Shown: positions 55,219-64,000 of the stretch, piece after piece | How the letters are laid out: every line of letters begins with the position of its first letter | How positions within the stretch are numbered: position 1 is the first letter of the stretch | Assembly (NCBI RefSeq): GCF_004769575.1 | Contig: NZ_RQGA01000017.1 | Coordinates: 1 to 64,000 of the forward strand | Origin: Leptospira perdikensis | Lineage (GTDB): Bacteria; Spirochaetota; Leptospiria; Leptospirales; Leptospiraceae | Reading direction: 5' to 3' | DNA: 64,000 nucleotides | Program-made: the position numbers and the translations under genes | The notes under the pieces: model-generated | Told to the model about the DNA's origin: nothing | The model's database searches: none | What the model saw: the letters and a program-made list of their open reading frames with translations, nothing else

Positions 55219-56274
55219 TTATTTTGAGTCTGAATTACTAACACCTGCATCTGCAAAGGAAGCCATTTCATTTAGAAATTTTACACTCAGTTCAATGAGA
55301 GGGTAAGCTGCAAGGGCACCGCTTCCCTCACCTAAACGAAGGTTCAATCTAAGGAGTGGTTTTATTTTCCAATGTTCTAAAACAACTGTATGGCCTTCTT
55401 CTTCAGATAGATGCGAAAAAATGGCATAATATTTTACTGTTGGATTTAGAGCAAAAGCAATTGCAAATGCAGCTGTTGCAATAAAACCATCCACAACAAA
55501 TGTTTTTCTCTGTGCAGCCGCTCCAATCATAGCACCAGCCATCATTCCAATTTCAAATCCACCAAATTCAGAAAGTACTTCTATCGGATCTTTTAGTTTT
55601 CCTGTTCTTTGGAATGCTTCTGAAAGGATTTTGAATTTATTTTCTTTTGCGTTGTTATTTAAACCCGTACCTCGTCCAACAAGTTTTCTCAATGGAATAT
55701 CTGTTAGATGAGATAGAACGATGGATGCTGCAGAAGTATTTCCAATACCCATTTCACCGAACAAAAATATATTGGTTGGTTCATATTTTGTTTCATTAAG
55801 TAATTCGATTCCACATAAAATCGCATCTTTTGCTTCTTCTTGCGACATGGCTTTCGATTTTAAAAAGTTGGATGTACCTTTTCGAATTTTTCTTTGGATG
55901 AGACGTGGAGTGTCGTTTTCCCAGTCATGGTCAACACCAGCATCAACAACTTCAACATCGATATGACTGTGTTTGGCGAAGACATTGGCACAGGCTCCAC
56001 CGGATAAAAAATTTAAAACCATCTGCCAAGTAACATCCTTTGGATATAAGGAAACCGGTTCTTCTGTGATTCCATGGTCTCCGGCAAAAAGAATGAGTTT
56101 AGGATTTTTTAGCTCTGGGGAAAGGGTATTTTGGATTTCTGCCAATTGCATGGCGATTGTCTCTAAATCACCAAGGGAACCCAGAGGTTTGGTTTTATTG
56201 TCTATTTTACTGCGAATTGAACTTCGCAAAACATCGGTTAAGGGGGAAATGGAGGGTAGGGAAAATGGGGACAT
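55219..56274 (-). CDS. cobT: Nicotinate-nucleotide-dimethylbenzimidazole phosphoribosyltransferase
   Basis: About 351 residues. [60 protein letters not shown] and [10 protein letters not shown] follow CobT throughout. It activates dimethylbenzimidazole for the lower ligand of B12. ATG 56274 gives a family-like N-terminus; ATG 56313 is possible, and neither has a clear Shine-Dalgarno. I saw no cobalamin riboswitch in the 163 bases before it. Confidence 0.94.
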   Translation of the reverse strand: MSPFSLPSISPLTDVLRSSIRSKIDNKTKPLGSLGDLETIAMQLAEIQNTLSPELKNPKLILFAGDHGITEEPVSLYPKDVTWQMVLNFLSGGACANVFAKHSHIDVEVVDAGVDHDWENDTPRLIQRKIRKGTSNFLKSKAMSQEEAKDAILCGIELLNETKYEPTNIFLFGEMGIGNTSAASIVLSHLTDIPLRKLVGRGTGLNNNAKENKFKILSEAFQRTGKLKDPIEVLSEFGGFEIGMMAGAMIGAAAQRKTFVVDGFIATAAFAIAFALNPTVKYYAIFSHLSEEEGHTVVLEHWKIKPLLRLNLRLGEGSGALAAYPLIELSVKFLNEMASFADAGVSNSDSK

Positions 56275-56437
56275 AGACAAAACCAATCTAAACAAAGCGG
56301 TATCAGCTTCCATCGTTTTTGGGCTTGGACGGGACGGGGAGGTTTGGGAATTGGTTATTTGGGCCGAAAAAAATCCGAATTTCTTCCCTTCGGGCGCTTT
56401 ACGTAGGAACCCATCAGCGTTACTATGTCACCAAGCC

Positions 56438-59400
56438 ATGGAAGATTTCGCACACCTACATTTGCACACTACCTATTCCATGTTGGATGGAGCCATACGG
56501 ATCAGCGATTTGATGAAACGTGTAAAGGAACTTGGCATGAGTTCTGTTGCCATCACTGACCATGGAAACATGTACGGTGCCATTGAGTTTTATAAAGAAG
56601 CAGTCAAAAACGATGTCAAACCCATCATCGGTTGTGAGTTTTATGTAACTCCTTCTCGTAGTGCGGAAACCGAATTAGATGAAATTGCTGACGGTGGTGC
56701 TTACCATATCATTTTACTTTGTAAAAATGAAATTGGTTATAGAAATATTATCAAATTGGCGAGCCGATCATTTACAGAAGGGTTTTATCGTAAACCACGG
56801 ATTGATTATGATTTATTGGAAAGGTATAGCGAAGGCCTTGTATGTTTAACAGCTTGCCTAGCTGGTGAAGTTAACCGAAAGATCTTAGAAGGAAAAGAAG
56901 ATAAGGCTTATGCGTTAGCTGGTCGATTACATGAAATTTTTCGCAAAGAAGATTTTTATTTGGAAATCCAAGATCATGGAATTCCGGAACAGCGGATCGT
57001 TGCAGAAGCTGTTATGGGATTTTCAAAACGAACAGGTATTCCGCTAGTACTTACAAACGATTCCCACTTTCTCACAAAGGATGATAGAGAAGCCCAAGAT
57101 ATTTTACTTCGTATCGGAATGCGTAAAAACATCGATGATGAAATGCGCTTCGGATTCAATGAAAACTTTTATGTAAAGTCTCCAGCGGAAATGTTTAACA
57201 TTTTCCCTGACCATAAAGATGCATTCTATAATACATTAGCCATTCGTGATAAATGTTCTCTTAATTTTCAATTTGGGAATCCACTTTTACCTCCTTTTGA
57301 AGTTCCACCTGGTTTCGATACTGATAGTTATTTAGAAAAACTGGTTTGGGAAGGAATTAAGGAAAAATATCTGGACATAACTCCTGTTGTACGAGAAAGA
57401 ACTGAATACGAAATGCAAACCATTCGTAACATGCATTTCGCAGGATACTTTCTTATCGTTCAAGATTATATTAATTTTGCAAGGCGTGCTGGAATTCCAG
57501 TAGGCCCGGGACGTGGTTCTGCAGCGGGTTCTATTATTGCGTATGCCCTTGGTATTACTAATGTCGATCCCATTCGATACAATTTACTTTTTGAAAGATT
57601 TCTCAATCCGGACAGAAAGGATATGCCTGATATTGATACGGACTTTTGTGTAGAAAGACGAGAGGAAGTCATTAATTATATCAAACATCGGTATGGTGAA
57701 AATCGGGTTGGTCAAATCATTACCTTTGGATCTCTTGCTGCAAAAGCTGCCATCAAAGATGTGGCTCGTGTTTTTAATGTTCCATTTTCCGAAGTGAATG
57801 AGATGAGTAAACTTTTTCCCAAAAAATTGGGAATTACCATCCAGGAAGCGGTAGATACATCTAAAGATCTTCGTGATATTGCTGAAAAATCAGATATAAA
57901 TAAAAAAGTTTTTTATATCGCGCAAAAACTGGAAGGTAACTACCGTCAGGTGGGACGTCATGCAGCGGGTGTTGTCATTGCACCTACGGCACTCGAAGAA
58001 ATTGTTCCTTTATCCACAGTCAGTGAACCTGGTAGGGACGGACGTTCTATCGTCACTCAGTACGACAAAAATATGTCGGAACAAGTGGGACTCATTAAGA
58101 TGGATATCTTAGGCCTAAAAAACTTAACTACCATCCATCATGCAACTAAACTCATTGAAAAACGTCATGGTCTCCTTCTTGATTTAGATAAAATTCCTTT
58201 AGATGATGCGGCCACTTTTAGTTTGTTACGAAAAGCAAATGTTCTTGGGATATTCCAGTTAGATTCTTCTTCTGGAATTCGTGACCTTTTTGCCAAGGCA
58301 CAAGTTCAAAAATTCGAAGAGATCGCCGCCTTGCTTGCGTTATATCGTCCGGGTCCAATGGGATCGGGAATGTTGGATGACTATTTAGATCGTAAAAACG
58401 GGAAAAAGAAGGTGGTTTTCCCTCACGAAAGTTTGGCCGAAGTTTTGGGTGAAACATATGGGGTTGTTGTTTATCAAGAGCAGGTAATGGGTATTTCTCG
58501 GATTATGGGTGGATACTCTGTGGGAGACTCGGATGTTCTTCGTAAGGCGATGGCCAAAAAAGACAAATCAAAACTTCCTGCGTTGAAAGAAAAATTTGTC
58601 AAAGGTGCCATCGAAAAAAAGATCAATGAAAAACTAGCCATTGAACTTTTTGAACAATTAGAAAAATTTGGTGAGTATGGTTTTAACAAATCGCACTCGG
58701 TTGCTTATGCTTTTGTAACATATCAAACTGCCTTCCTTAAGGCCAATTATTCCATTGAATACTTAACCGCTCTTTTATCGGGAGATCATTCTAAAATTAC
58801 TGATGTGGTCAAATACATCAACAATGCTAAAGAAATGGGAATTCGAATATTGGGCCCCGATGTCAAAGAGTCAGGGATCTCCTTTGAAATCACCGATGAC
58901 AAAACGGTAAGATTTGGACTTTCTTCCATTAAGGGTGTGGGGGAGTTGGCTGCAGAAAATATCATTACCAATAGAAATTCAATCGGTGGTTACAAACAGT
59001 TAGGTGACTTTACAAAGAAATTAGATACAAGGCTCGCAAACAAAAAAGTACTCGAATCTCTTGCTCAAGGTGGAGCTTTTGACTCCTTCGGGTATACGAG
59101 AAAAACAATTTCTGAATCAACCGATATCATTCTAAATTATGCTAACAAAAAACAGGCGGAAGAAAAAGAAGGCCAATTTTCTTTGTTTGGTGGTGCCAAC
59201 GGTGGTGGTGAGGAAGATCTTAATCTACCCAAAGATGGTATCGAATGGAATGGAGACGAATTACTTAGAAGGGAAAAAGAAACAACCGGTTTGTACCTCT
59301 CCGGCCATCCACTTGATAAATTTACTGAACAATTAAAAACATTAAAACCAACGACCATTGAAAATCTGGAAGAGGTTCGCCCGAAATCAAAAGTAGAAAT

Positions 59401-59935
59401 TGCTGGGGTTCTTTCCAAAAAAGTAGTCAAACTCACAAAGAAAAAAGAAGAGTTCGTCAACTTTATGATTGAGGATCAAACCGGTGAGATTGAATGTGTT
59501 GCCTTCCCAAAAACTTATGCAGAATTTAAACATCTATTCACGGAAGACAATACAGTCTTCATTCGCGGGATCTTAGAACGTCTAGATGCCGACGAATCGG
59601 AGTTAAAAGGTCAAATCATAGTAAATAAATTAGAAGAACTAAATTCTGTAACCATTGAAAAGAAAATGGAAAAAACTCTTCATTTAACAATCAATATGTT
59701 GGAAGAGAAAAATAGGGACGTGATTTTAAAACTTCAAGATGTTCTTTCTGTTCACCGAGGGGCATCCTCTGTGTTCTTTCATTTGGTTGGTAAAGATGAT
59801 GAAAAAAAAGTCATTCGTGCCCATGATCATTTTTCAATAGAAATTACTTCGGACCTTATGAAAATGTTGACCGACATACTTGGAAAAGGTGCTGTTCGTT
59901 ATACCGTTGGCGAAGAAGTGAGAATCTTCGGATAA
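56438..59935 (+). CDS. dnaE: DNA polymerase III alpha subunit
   Basis: 1165 residues. PHP domain starts [14 protein letters not shown] and [13 protein letters not shown]; palm acidic residues are in [29 protein letters not shown] and [13 protein letters not shown] belong to the fingers/palm; an OB domain (~965-1060) follows tandem HhH. It is the replicative polymerase. The frame is open to 55973, but that part is antisense to cobT; ATG 56438 opens exactly at the PHP motif. Confidence 0.96.
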   Translation: MEDFAHLHLHTTYSMLDGAIRISDLMKRVKELGMSSVAITDHGNMYGAIEFYKEAVKNDVKPIIGCEFYVTPSRSAETELDEIADGGAYHIILLCKNEIGYRNIIKLASRSFTEGFYRKPRIDYDLLERYSEGLVCLTACLAGEVNRKILEGKEDKAYALAGRLHEIFRKEDFYLEIQDHGIPEQRIVAEAVMGFSKRTGIPLVLTNDSHFLTKDDREAQDILLRIGMRKNIDDEMRFGFNENFYVKSPAEMFNIFPDHKDAFYNTLAIRDKCSLNFQFGNPLLPPFEVPPGFDTDSYLEKLVWEGIKEKYLDITPVVRERTEYEMQTIRNMHFAGYFLIVQDYINFARRAGIPVGPGRGSAAGSIIAYALGITNVDPIRYNLLFERFLNPDRKDMPDIDTDFCVERREEVINYIKHRYGENRVGQIITFGSLAAKAAIKDVARVFNVPFSEVNEMSKLFPKKLGITIQEAVDTSKDLRDIAEKSDINKKVFYIAQKLEGNYRQVGRHAAGVVIAPTALEEIVPLSTVSEPGRDGRSIVTQYDKNMSEQVGLIKMDILGLKNLTTIHHATKLIEKRHGLLLDLDKIPLDDAATFSLLRKANVLGIFQLDSSSGIRDLFAKAQVQKFEEIAALLALYRPGPMGSGMLDDYLDRKNGKKKVVFPHESLAEVLGETYGVVVYQEQVMGISRIMGGYSVGDSDVLRKAMAKKDKSKLPALKEKFVKGAIEKKINEKLAIELFEQLEKFGEYGFNKSHSVAYAFVTYQTAFLKANYSIEYLTALLSGDHSKITDVVKYINNAKEMGIRILGPDVKESGISFEITDDKTVRFGLSSIKGVGELAAENIITNRNSIGGYKQLGDFTKKLDTRLANKKVLESLAQGGAFDSFGYTRKTISESTDIILNYANKKQAEEKEGQFSLFGGANGGGEEDLNLPKDGIEWNGDELLRREKETTGLYLSGHPLDKFTEQLKTLKPTTIENLEEVRPKSKVEIAGVLSKKVVKLTKKKEEFVNFMIEDQTGEIECVAFPKTYAEFKHLFTEDNTVFIRGILERLDADESELKGQIIVNKLEELNSVTIEKKMEKTLHLTINMLEEKNRDVILKLQDVLSVHRGASSVFFHLVGKDDEKKVIRAHDHFSIEITSDLMKMLTDILGKGAVRYTVGEEVRIFG

Positions 59936-59940
59936 AATTT

Positions 59941-61041
59941 GTGGAGGCCTCTACACTTTCCTTAACTTTATTATTAGAGTTTCTTTGGATGGGTTCAGGG
60001 GCTTTTTTCTGTTTGATTTGGTCTCTTTCCAATTTAATTCGGAATCGTAACCTTTCTGGATTTGTTTGGTCCTTTATTCTTTTTTCTACAGGACTTTGGT
60101 TACTTACCGGTGCCTTTATGTTCACTGGTTTTTATATCTACTTTCCCTCCATTGCTTTAATCCATATACCGTTTGTTTTTTTAGCGTCTACCTTACTTTA
60201 TTTGTATTTAGAATATTTGTTTTTAGAAAAACCAATTCAAATCAAAGTGTATCATTTTTTTCCAGCCTTTGTATCCGTTCTATGTTTGATTCCATTCTAC
60301 TCTGGTTCAGATTCTGAAAGGTTAAACATTTTAGAAAGTATGGGACAAACGGAATATGGAACCGTTGTTGTGGGTCTAAACTTTGGAATTAAAATTTCTA
60401 TTTTGCTTTCGGTGGGGTTATTCCTTTTGAAAGAGTGGATACCAAACGTTCGTTTGTCCGTTTTCTTTTCTAAAAAAGCAATTTATTCCCTTGTATTTGT
60501 CCTTCTCATTTGGATTGATTTGTTACTCGGAAGTATTGGTTTTACATTTCAGCTTCCTTTTTTCCGAAAGCTCAGTGCTTATCTTTTGCCTGTTCTTATG
60601 TATTTTTACTATTTCACTCGTGAACTTTGGGCCCCTTTTGTAGCCGACGTTCGAGATAGTATCCAAAGAAATAAATATGAAAAATCTAAATTAGTATCGG
60701 TCCAGTTAGAAACCATTGATCAAAGGTTATACGAACTGATGCGCGAAAAGATTTTTTGTGATGAAGACCTTAACCTTTCCAAATTAGCAGACATGGCCGA
60801 AGTAAAACCAGGTCAACTTTCAGAATACTTTCACAAACGGTATGGATTTGGATTTTACCAGTATATCAATCAATATAGGATCGATGAGGCAAAACGTTTG
60901 TTATTAGAAGCTGAAGAAAGATCCATCCTTTCCGTCGCCGATGCAGTTGGGTTCAATTCTAAATCAACTTTCAACCGAGTTTTTTTAGAAACCGTGGGAA
61001 CAACACCTTCTGAATTTCGTAAACAATCAAAATCTAATTAA
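59941..61041 (+). CDS. AraC-family regulator with N-terminal membrane domain
   Basis: 366 residues from GTG 59941 (ATG 59989 is an alternative). Seven hydrophobic segments (~5-230) precede an AraC-type double HTH (~265-360): LNLSKLADMAEVKPGQLSEY, FYQYINQYRIDEAKRLL, ILSVADAVGFNSKSTFNRVF and GTTPSEFRK. A DNA-binding domain tethered in the membrane suggests direct signal sensing there. It starts 5 bases after dnaE and may be co-transcribed. Confidence 0.88.
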   Translation: MEASTLSLTLLLEFLWMGSGAFFCLIWSLSNLIRNRNLSGFVWSFILFSTGLWLLTGAFMFTGFYIYFPSIALIHIPFVFLASTLLYLYLEYLFLEKPIQIKVYHFFPAFVSVLCLIPFYSGSDSERLNILESMGQTEYGTVVVGLNFGIKISILLSVGLFLLKEWIPNVRLSVFFSKKAIYSLVFVLLIWIDLLLGSIGFTFQLPFFRKLSAYLLPVLMYFYYFTRELWAPFVADVRDSIQRNKYEKSKLVSVQLETIDQRLYELMREKIFCDEDLNLSKLADMAEVKPGQLSEYFHKRYGFGFYQYINQYRIDEAKRLLLEAEERSILSVADAVGFNSKSTFNRVFLETVGTTPSEFRKQSKSN

Positions 61042-61129
61042 AACTTTTTAAATTCTAAGTCTCAAAGAATTCCCCAAGACGACAATGGGATAATTCTTCG
61101 ATAGAATTGGTTTGTAACGAGGAAATTCA

Positions 61130-63028
61130 ATGCGAACCATGATTGATTTTTATTTAAATCTTCCACCAAAGTTTGGACAGAAAAATGCTTTTGCTACTAG
61201 AGTTAGCGCCGGCGAATACCTGTTTAAAACATATAACAACCTATTGTCCGACGCAAAAGATTTAGCATTTGGGCTACGGGCAAATTTATCTGAAAGAGAA
61301 AAAGTGGCCATTTTTGCAGACAATGCATACGAGTGGATTCAAACCAGTATTGCCGTCACCTTATTAGGCGCAGTGGATGTTCCTCGTGCTTCTGATGTAA
61401 CAGATCATGACATTCTTTATATCCTAAACCATTCCGAATCAAAAATTCTTTTTGTGGAGAACGAAGCCGTTTTCAAAAAGGTCGTTCGTTTAGAATCAGA
61501 ATTGGAATTTTTAAAAGAAATTGTGATCATTTATCCTCCGAAAGAAGGAAATAAAGAAATGAGTTCGCGGAAAATTAAAATATCTACCTTACAAGAGTTG
61601 GTTGGTAAAGGGAAAGAACTTCGCAAAGTCGATACAACCGATTCTATATTCTTAAATAACACCATCAAAGAATCGGATCTTTTTACTATGATTTACACAT
61701 CGGGAACCACAGGTACCCCGAAAGGTGTGATGTTGACACAAGGTAATATCCTTTTTCAGTTACAAAACTTACCTCTCAGTTTACAAAAAGGAGATAAAAC
61801 ACTTTCGATTCTACCCATCTGGCATATCTTTGAACGAATTTTTGAAATCTTCAGTTTGTATTATGGTGCTTGTACTTACTATAGTAGTGTTCGTACACTA
61901 AAAGAAGATTTAAAATTGATCAAACCAAATTTTATGGCATCGGCTCCAAGGCTTTGGGAAAGTATCTATTCTGGAATTTTGGGAACACTAACAAAATCTT
62001 CTGCAGTAAAACAAAAAATGTTTCAAATTTCAATGTTCTTTGCCAAAAGATTTTTTAACTCAAGGCAAGTCATTACGGGAAATGTTTTAGATATCCATCC
62101 TGTTGTTTTTTGGAAACAATCCATTCGTTTTTTATACCACCTCTATCGTTTTTTCTTAGTGAGTATACCCCATTTGTTTTTTGATTTTTTAGTTTTATCT
62201 AAGATTCGTAAAGCAACAGGGGGAGAACTTAGAGGTTCTTGTTCTGGTGGAGGAGCTCTTCCTTATCATGTGGACGAATTTTTCAACACAATTGGAATTC
62301 CGGTATTAGAAGGTTATGGAATGACAGAAACAGCACCTGTTCTTGCTATGCGAACATTTGATGAAATTATTCCAGGTTCTGTTGGTCGAATTTTTCCAAA
62401 AACTTTTTTACGTCTCGTAGATCTACATACTGGTGAGGTGTTTTTAGATACAGAAGCAGGTAAATTTGTATTTGGACGTAAGGGAGAAATTCACGTAAAG
62501 GGAAAACAAGTGATGGCTGGGTATTATAAAAACCCTGATGCAACAAATAAAGTTTTGGTAGATGGTTGGTTGAACACCGGTGATTTGGGAGTTTTTACAG
62601 CAAACCACCATTTAAGGATTGTTGGTCGATCTAAAGAAACAATTGTTTTGTTAGGTGGCGAGAATGTGGAGCCAGTTCCTATCGAATCCAAAATTTTAGA
62701 ATCAGAATGGATTGATCAATGTATGGTTGTTGGCCAAGACCAAAAGTATTTGAGTGTTCTTGTTTATCCTAATCTTTCTAGATTTGAAGAACCACTTACG
62801 AAAGAGTTTTGGAATCAAAAAGAAGTGATACAAAAAATTGAATCAGAGATTAAATCTAAAGTGAACGCACAAACTGGATTTAAATCTTTTGAAAGAGTGG
62901 TTGGTGTTGTGGTGTTACCAAAACCATTTGAAGTGGGAGATGAACTGACAGCCAAATTATCTTTAAAGAGACATGTCATTACTGACAAATACAAATCAGA
63001 TATTTCAAATTTGTATTCCAACAACTAA
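61130..63028 (+). CDS. Long-chain acyl-CoA synthetase (AMP-forming)
   Basis: 632 residues of the adenylate-forming superfamily. ATP/AMP signature MIYTSGTTGTPKGVMLTQ, GYGMTETAPVLAM, GWLNTGDLG and GRSKETIVLLGGENVEP. The long middle segment and hydrophobic patch (~330-365) match FadD15/ACSL-like proteins that activate long-chain fatty acids. Leptospires live on beta-oxidation of such acids, so this is likely core metabolism. ACGAGGAAATTCA precedes the ATG. Confidence 0.93.
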   Translation: MRTMIDFYLNLPPKFGQKNAFATRVSAGEYLFKTYNNLLSDAKDLAFGLRANLSEREKVAIFADNAYEWIQTSIAVTLLGAVDVPRASDVTDHDILYILNHSESKILFVENEAVFKKVVRLESELEFLKEIVIIYPPKEGNKEMSSRKIKISTLQELVGKGKELRKVDTTDSIFLNNTIKESDLFTMIYTSGTTGTPKGVMLTQGNILFQLQNLPLSLQKGDKTLSILPIWHIFERIFEIFSLYYGACTYYSSVRTLKEDLKLIKPNFMASAPRLWESIYSGILGTLTKSSAVKQKMFQISMFFAKRFFNSRQVITGNVLDIHPVVFWKQSIRFLYHLYRFFLVSIPHLFFDFLVLSKIRKATGGELRGSCSGGGALPYHVDEFFNTIGIPVLEGYGMTETAPVLAMRTFDEIIPGSVGRIFPKTFLRLVDLHTGEVFLDTEAGKFVFGRKGEIHVKGKQVMAGYYKNPDATNKVLVDGWLNTGDLGVFTANHHLRIVGRSKETIVLLGGENVEPVPIESKILESEWIDQCMVVGQDQKYLSVLVYPNLSRFEEPLTKEFWNQKEVIQKIESEIKSKVNAQTGFKSFERVVGVVVLPKPFEVGDELTAKLSLKRHVITDKYKSDISNLYSNN

Positions 63029-63055
63029 ATTTAAATTTAGTTGGCTTTGAGTGAC

Positions 63056-63082
63056 TAGTGGAGGTATTAATTTCCTCCACTA
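63056..63082. terminator. Hairpin between convergent genes
   Basis: TAGTGGAGG and CCTCCACTA with a 9-base loop, overlapping the end of the M23 peptidase gene, next to a 20-base AT palindrome (63023-63042). Likely ends transcription of one or both genes; T tracts are poor. Confidence 0.45.
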
Positions 63083-63981
63083 ATCCTTGTGATGTTGATA
63101 CTAAAACTTCTTTCTGATTCTTTTCCACTAAAGTCTTTCGTTTGGACTTTGATGATATTTTCTCCAGCTTTTAAATTCAGAATTCCAACCAAATAACGAT
63201 CTTTGAAAAACAAATCATCAAAACTATGTCCCTCTTTTGTTTTCCATTTTCCGTCTTCAAATCGTAAGGATCCAAAGTTAGCTTGTTTGTAAGCCTCTCC
63301 GTTAAAAAGGAACTTCACTTCTTTGATACCTCGCCTTTGGCTATTTTTGATACCACCATCGATGATACTTACCGTGAGAGGAAAAGCCTTGGAAACATTG
63401 ATATTATCTCCATCGTTTAAGTTTGTAAAGTTTTCACCTACATGGATGAAAAGGTTTGCAATCTGAGGTGGCATAGTGTCTTCCACGGGAGGTAAGTAGG
63501 CTAATGGATCTAATAGGGTTTTTCCATAATCCTTTCCTAAAACAAAATGTAGGTGACCACCAGTGGAGTGACCTGTATTTCCAGCGATTCCAATCGTGTC
63601 CCCGGCAGAGATTTGTTTACCCGCACGAACGGTTTCATTTCTAGAGCCACCTAAGTGATAATAACCGCTCACATAACCGTTTTTATGTGCTACCCAGACA
63701 ATATTTCCGGAACCACGTTCCTCTTCAAATGGATCGTCTTCCGCATAACGAGAGTATAGAATGAATCCTTTACTCATACTTTTGACAGGTTGCATGACAG
63801 AAGAAATGTCGAGTCCATTGTGAAAATGGTCCTTTCTTGACTCACCAAAGGTACTTGTGATGAGCGCCGGTAATTCTAAACCCTGGATTGGCCAAACAAA
63901 CTCTGGTTTTGTATCCGAGATCGGCTCCTCTGCTAAAATAAAACTTGCCAAGAGACTCAATACTACAACAATACTTCTCAT
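63067..63981 (-). CDS. M23-family (LytM-type) metallopeptidase
   Basis: 304 residues with signal peptide (VVVLSLLASFILA). The peptidase domain (~45-165) shows the zinc ligands and active-site His: HFHNGLDI, then YYHLGG and TGGHLHFVLG. The C-terminal ~130 residues form a beta-rich module (GENIIKVQTKDFSGKES). All catalytic residues are present, so it should cut peptidoglycan cross-bridges or act as an amidase/endopeptidase in the periplasm. Confidence 0.9.
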   Translation of the reverse strand: MRSIVVVLSLLASFILAEEPISDTKPEFVWPIQGLELPALITSTFGESRKDHFHNGLDISSVMQPVKSMSKGFILYSRYAEDDPFEEERGSGNIVWVAHKNGYVSGYYHLGGSRNETVRAGKQISAGDTIGIAGNTGHSTGGHLHFVLGKDYGKTLLDPLAYLPPVEDTMPPQIANLFIHVGENFTNLNDGDNINVSKAFPLTVSIIDGGIKNSQRRGIKEVKFLFNGEAYKQANFGSLRFEDGKWKTKEGHSFDDLFFKDRYLVGILNLKAGENIIKVQTKDFSGKESERSFSINITRISGGN

Positions 63982-64000
63982 GTTTAGAGAAGTCTCCTGG

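Noticed and set aside
55973..56437. 155-codon N-terminal extension of dnaE
   Set aside because: It is antisense to cobT, has no polymerase-like sequence, and the PHP domain begins right at ATG 56438.
56275..56437. Cobalamin riboswitch before cobT
   Set aside because: No B12-box-like sequence was seen on the minus strand and the gap is shorter than usual aptamers.
1..64000. tRNA, rRNA, CRISPR arrays, insertion sequences and prophage genes
   Set aside because: Looked for by eye in gaps and protein products; none had supporting sequence. A covariance-model scan could still find a small RNA.

Overview
The window looks like a chromosomal segment of a Leptospira species (phylum Spirochaetes). The evidence is moderate-to-low GC with a strong spirochaete gene set: a FlcA-like flagellar collar TPR protein, FliG/FliH paralogues, many Leptospira-style lipoproteins with short signal peptides ending in an (L/F)xxC box, several 7TMR-DISM receptors, and split transketolase next to metK. 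A saprophytic-clade member is my guess; the sequence alone does not settle the species. No rRNA, tRNA, CRISPR array, insertion sequence or prophage was seen.

Layout. 1-5498 (minus strand): a TPM-domain membrane protein cut by the window edge, three paralogous tandem lipoproteins and a coiled-coil secreted protein. 5767-7059: ethanolamine-type APC permease. 7167-12750 (minus): a compact signalling operon of PAS histidine kinase, receiver protein, FMN glutamate-synthase-like protein and a 7TM adenylyl cyclase with a complete active site. 12889-20830: ssb, two envelope proteins, an MBOAT acyltransferase, then a six-gene plus-strand run (PilZ, NAD-binding oxidoreductase, DUF374 acyltransferase, metK, transketolase C-half, clpS). 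21008-31326: AT-rich GT-C-like membrane protein, CBM48 protein, FlcA-like protein, WecG/TagA glycosyltransferase, an MFS transporter and mtnC.

31323-38982 is a complete nitric-oxide detoxification locus: norF-norE (minus), norC-norB-norQ-norD (plus), nnrS and a DNR-like Crp/Fnr regulator (minus). Perfect TTGAT-N4-ATCAA operators lie in front of norC and of nnrS, at spacings that fit activation by the linked regulator. The minus-strand array continues upstream as a pair of 7TMR-DISM histidine-kinase-like proteins, both lacking the phospho-acceptor histidine, then fliH and a divergent fliG paralogue.

45194-49440 holds the observation I rate highest: two overlapping genes for 7TMR-DISM class III cyclases with complementary active-site losses. 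The first has lost the second metal-binding Asp (replaced by Ser) but keeps the Lys, Thr, Asn and Arg set. The second keeps both metal Asps but has lost Thr, Asn and Arg. Neither homodimer should work, whereas a heterodimer would rebuild exactly one catalytic site, as in the C1/C2 halves of mammalian transmembrane adenylyl cyclases. The intact paralogue at 7167-9239 gives a gap-free internal reference.

49526-63981 is mostly housekeeping: aldehyde dehydrogenase, a tandem hemerythrin, gatB, the cobalamin late-assembly genes cobT-cobS-phosphatase, dnaE, a membrane-anchored AraC regulator, a long-chain acyl-CoA synthetase and an M23 peptidase.
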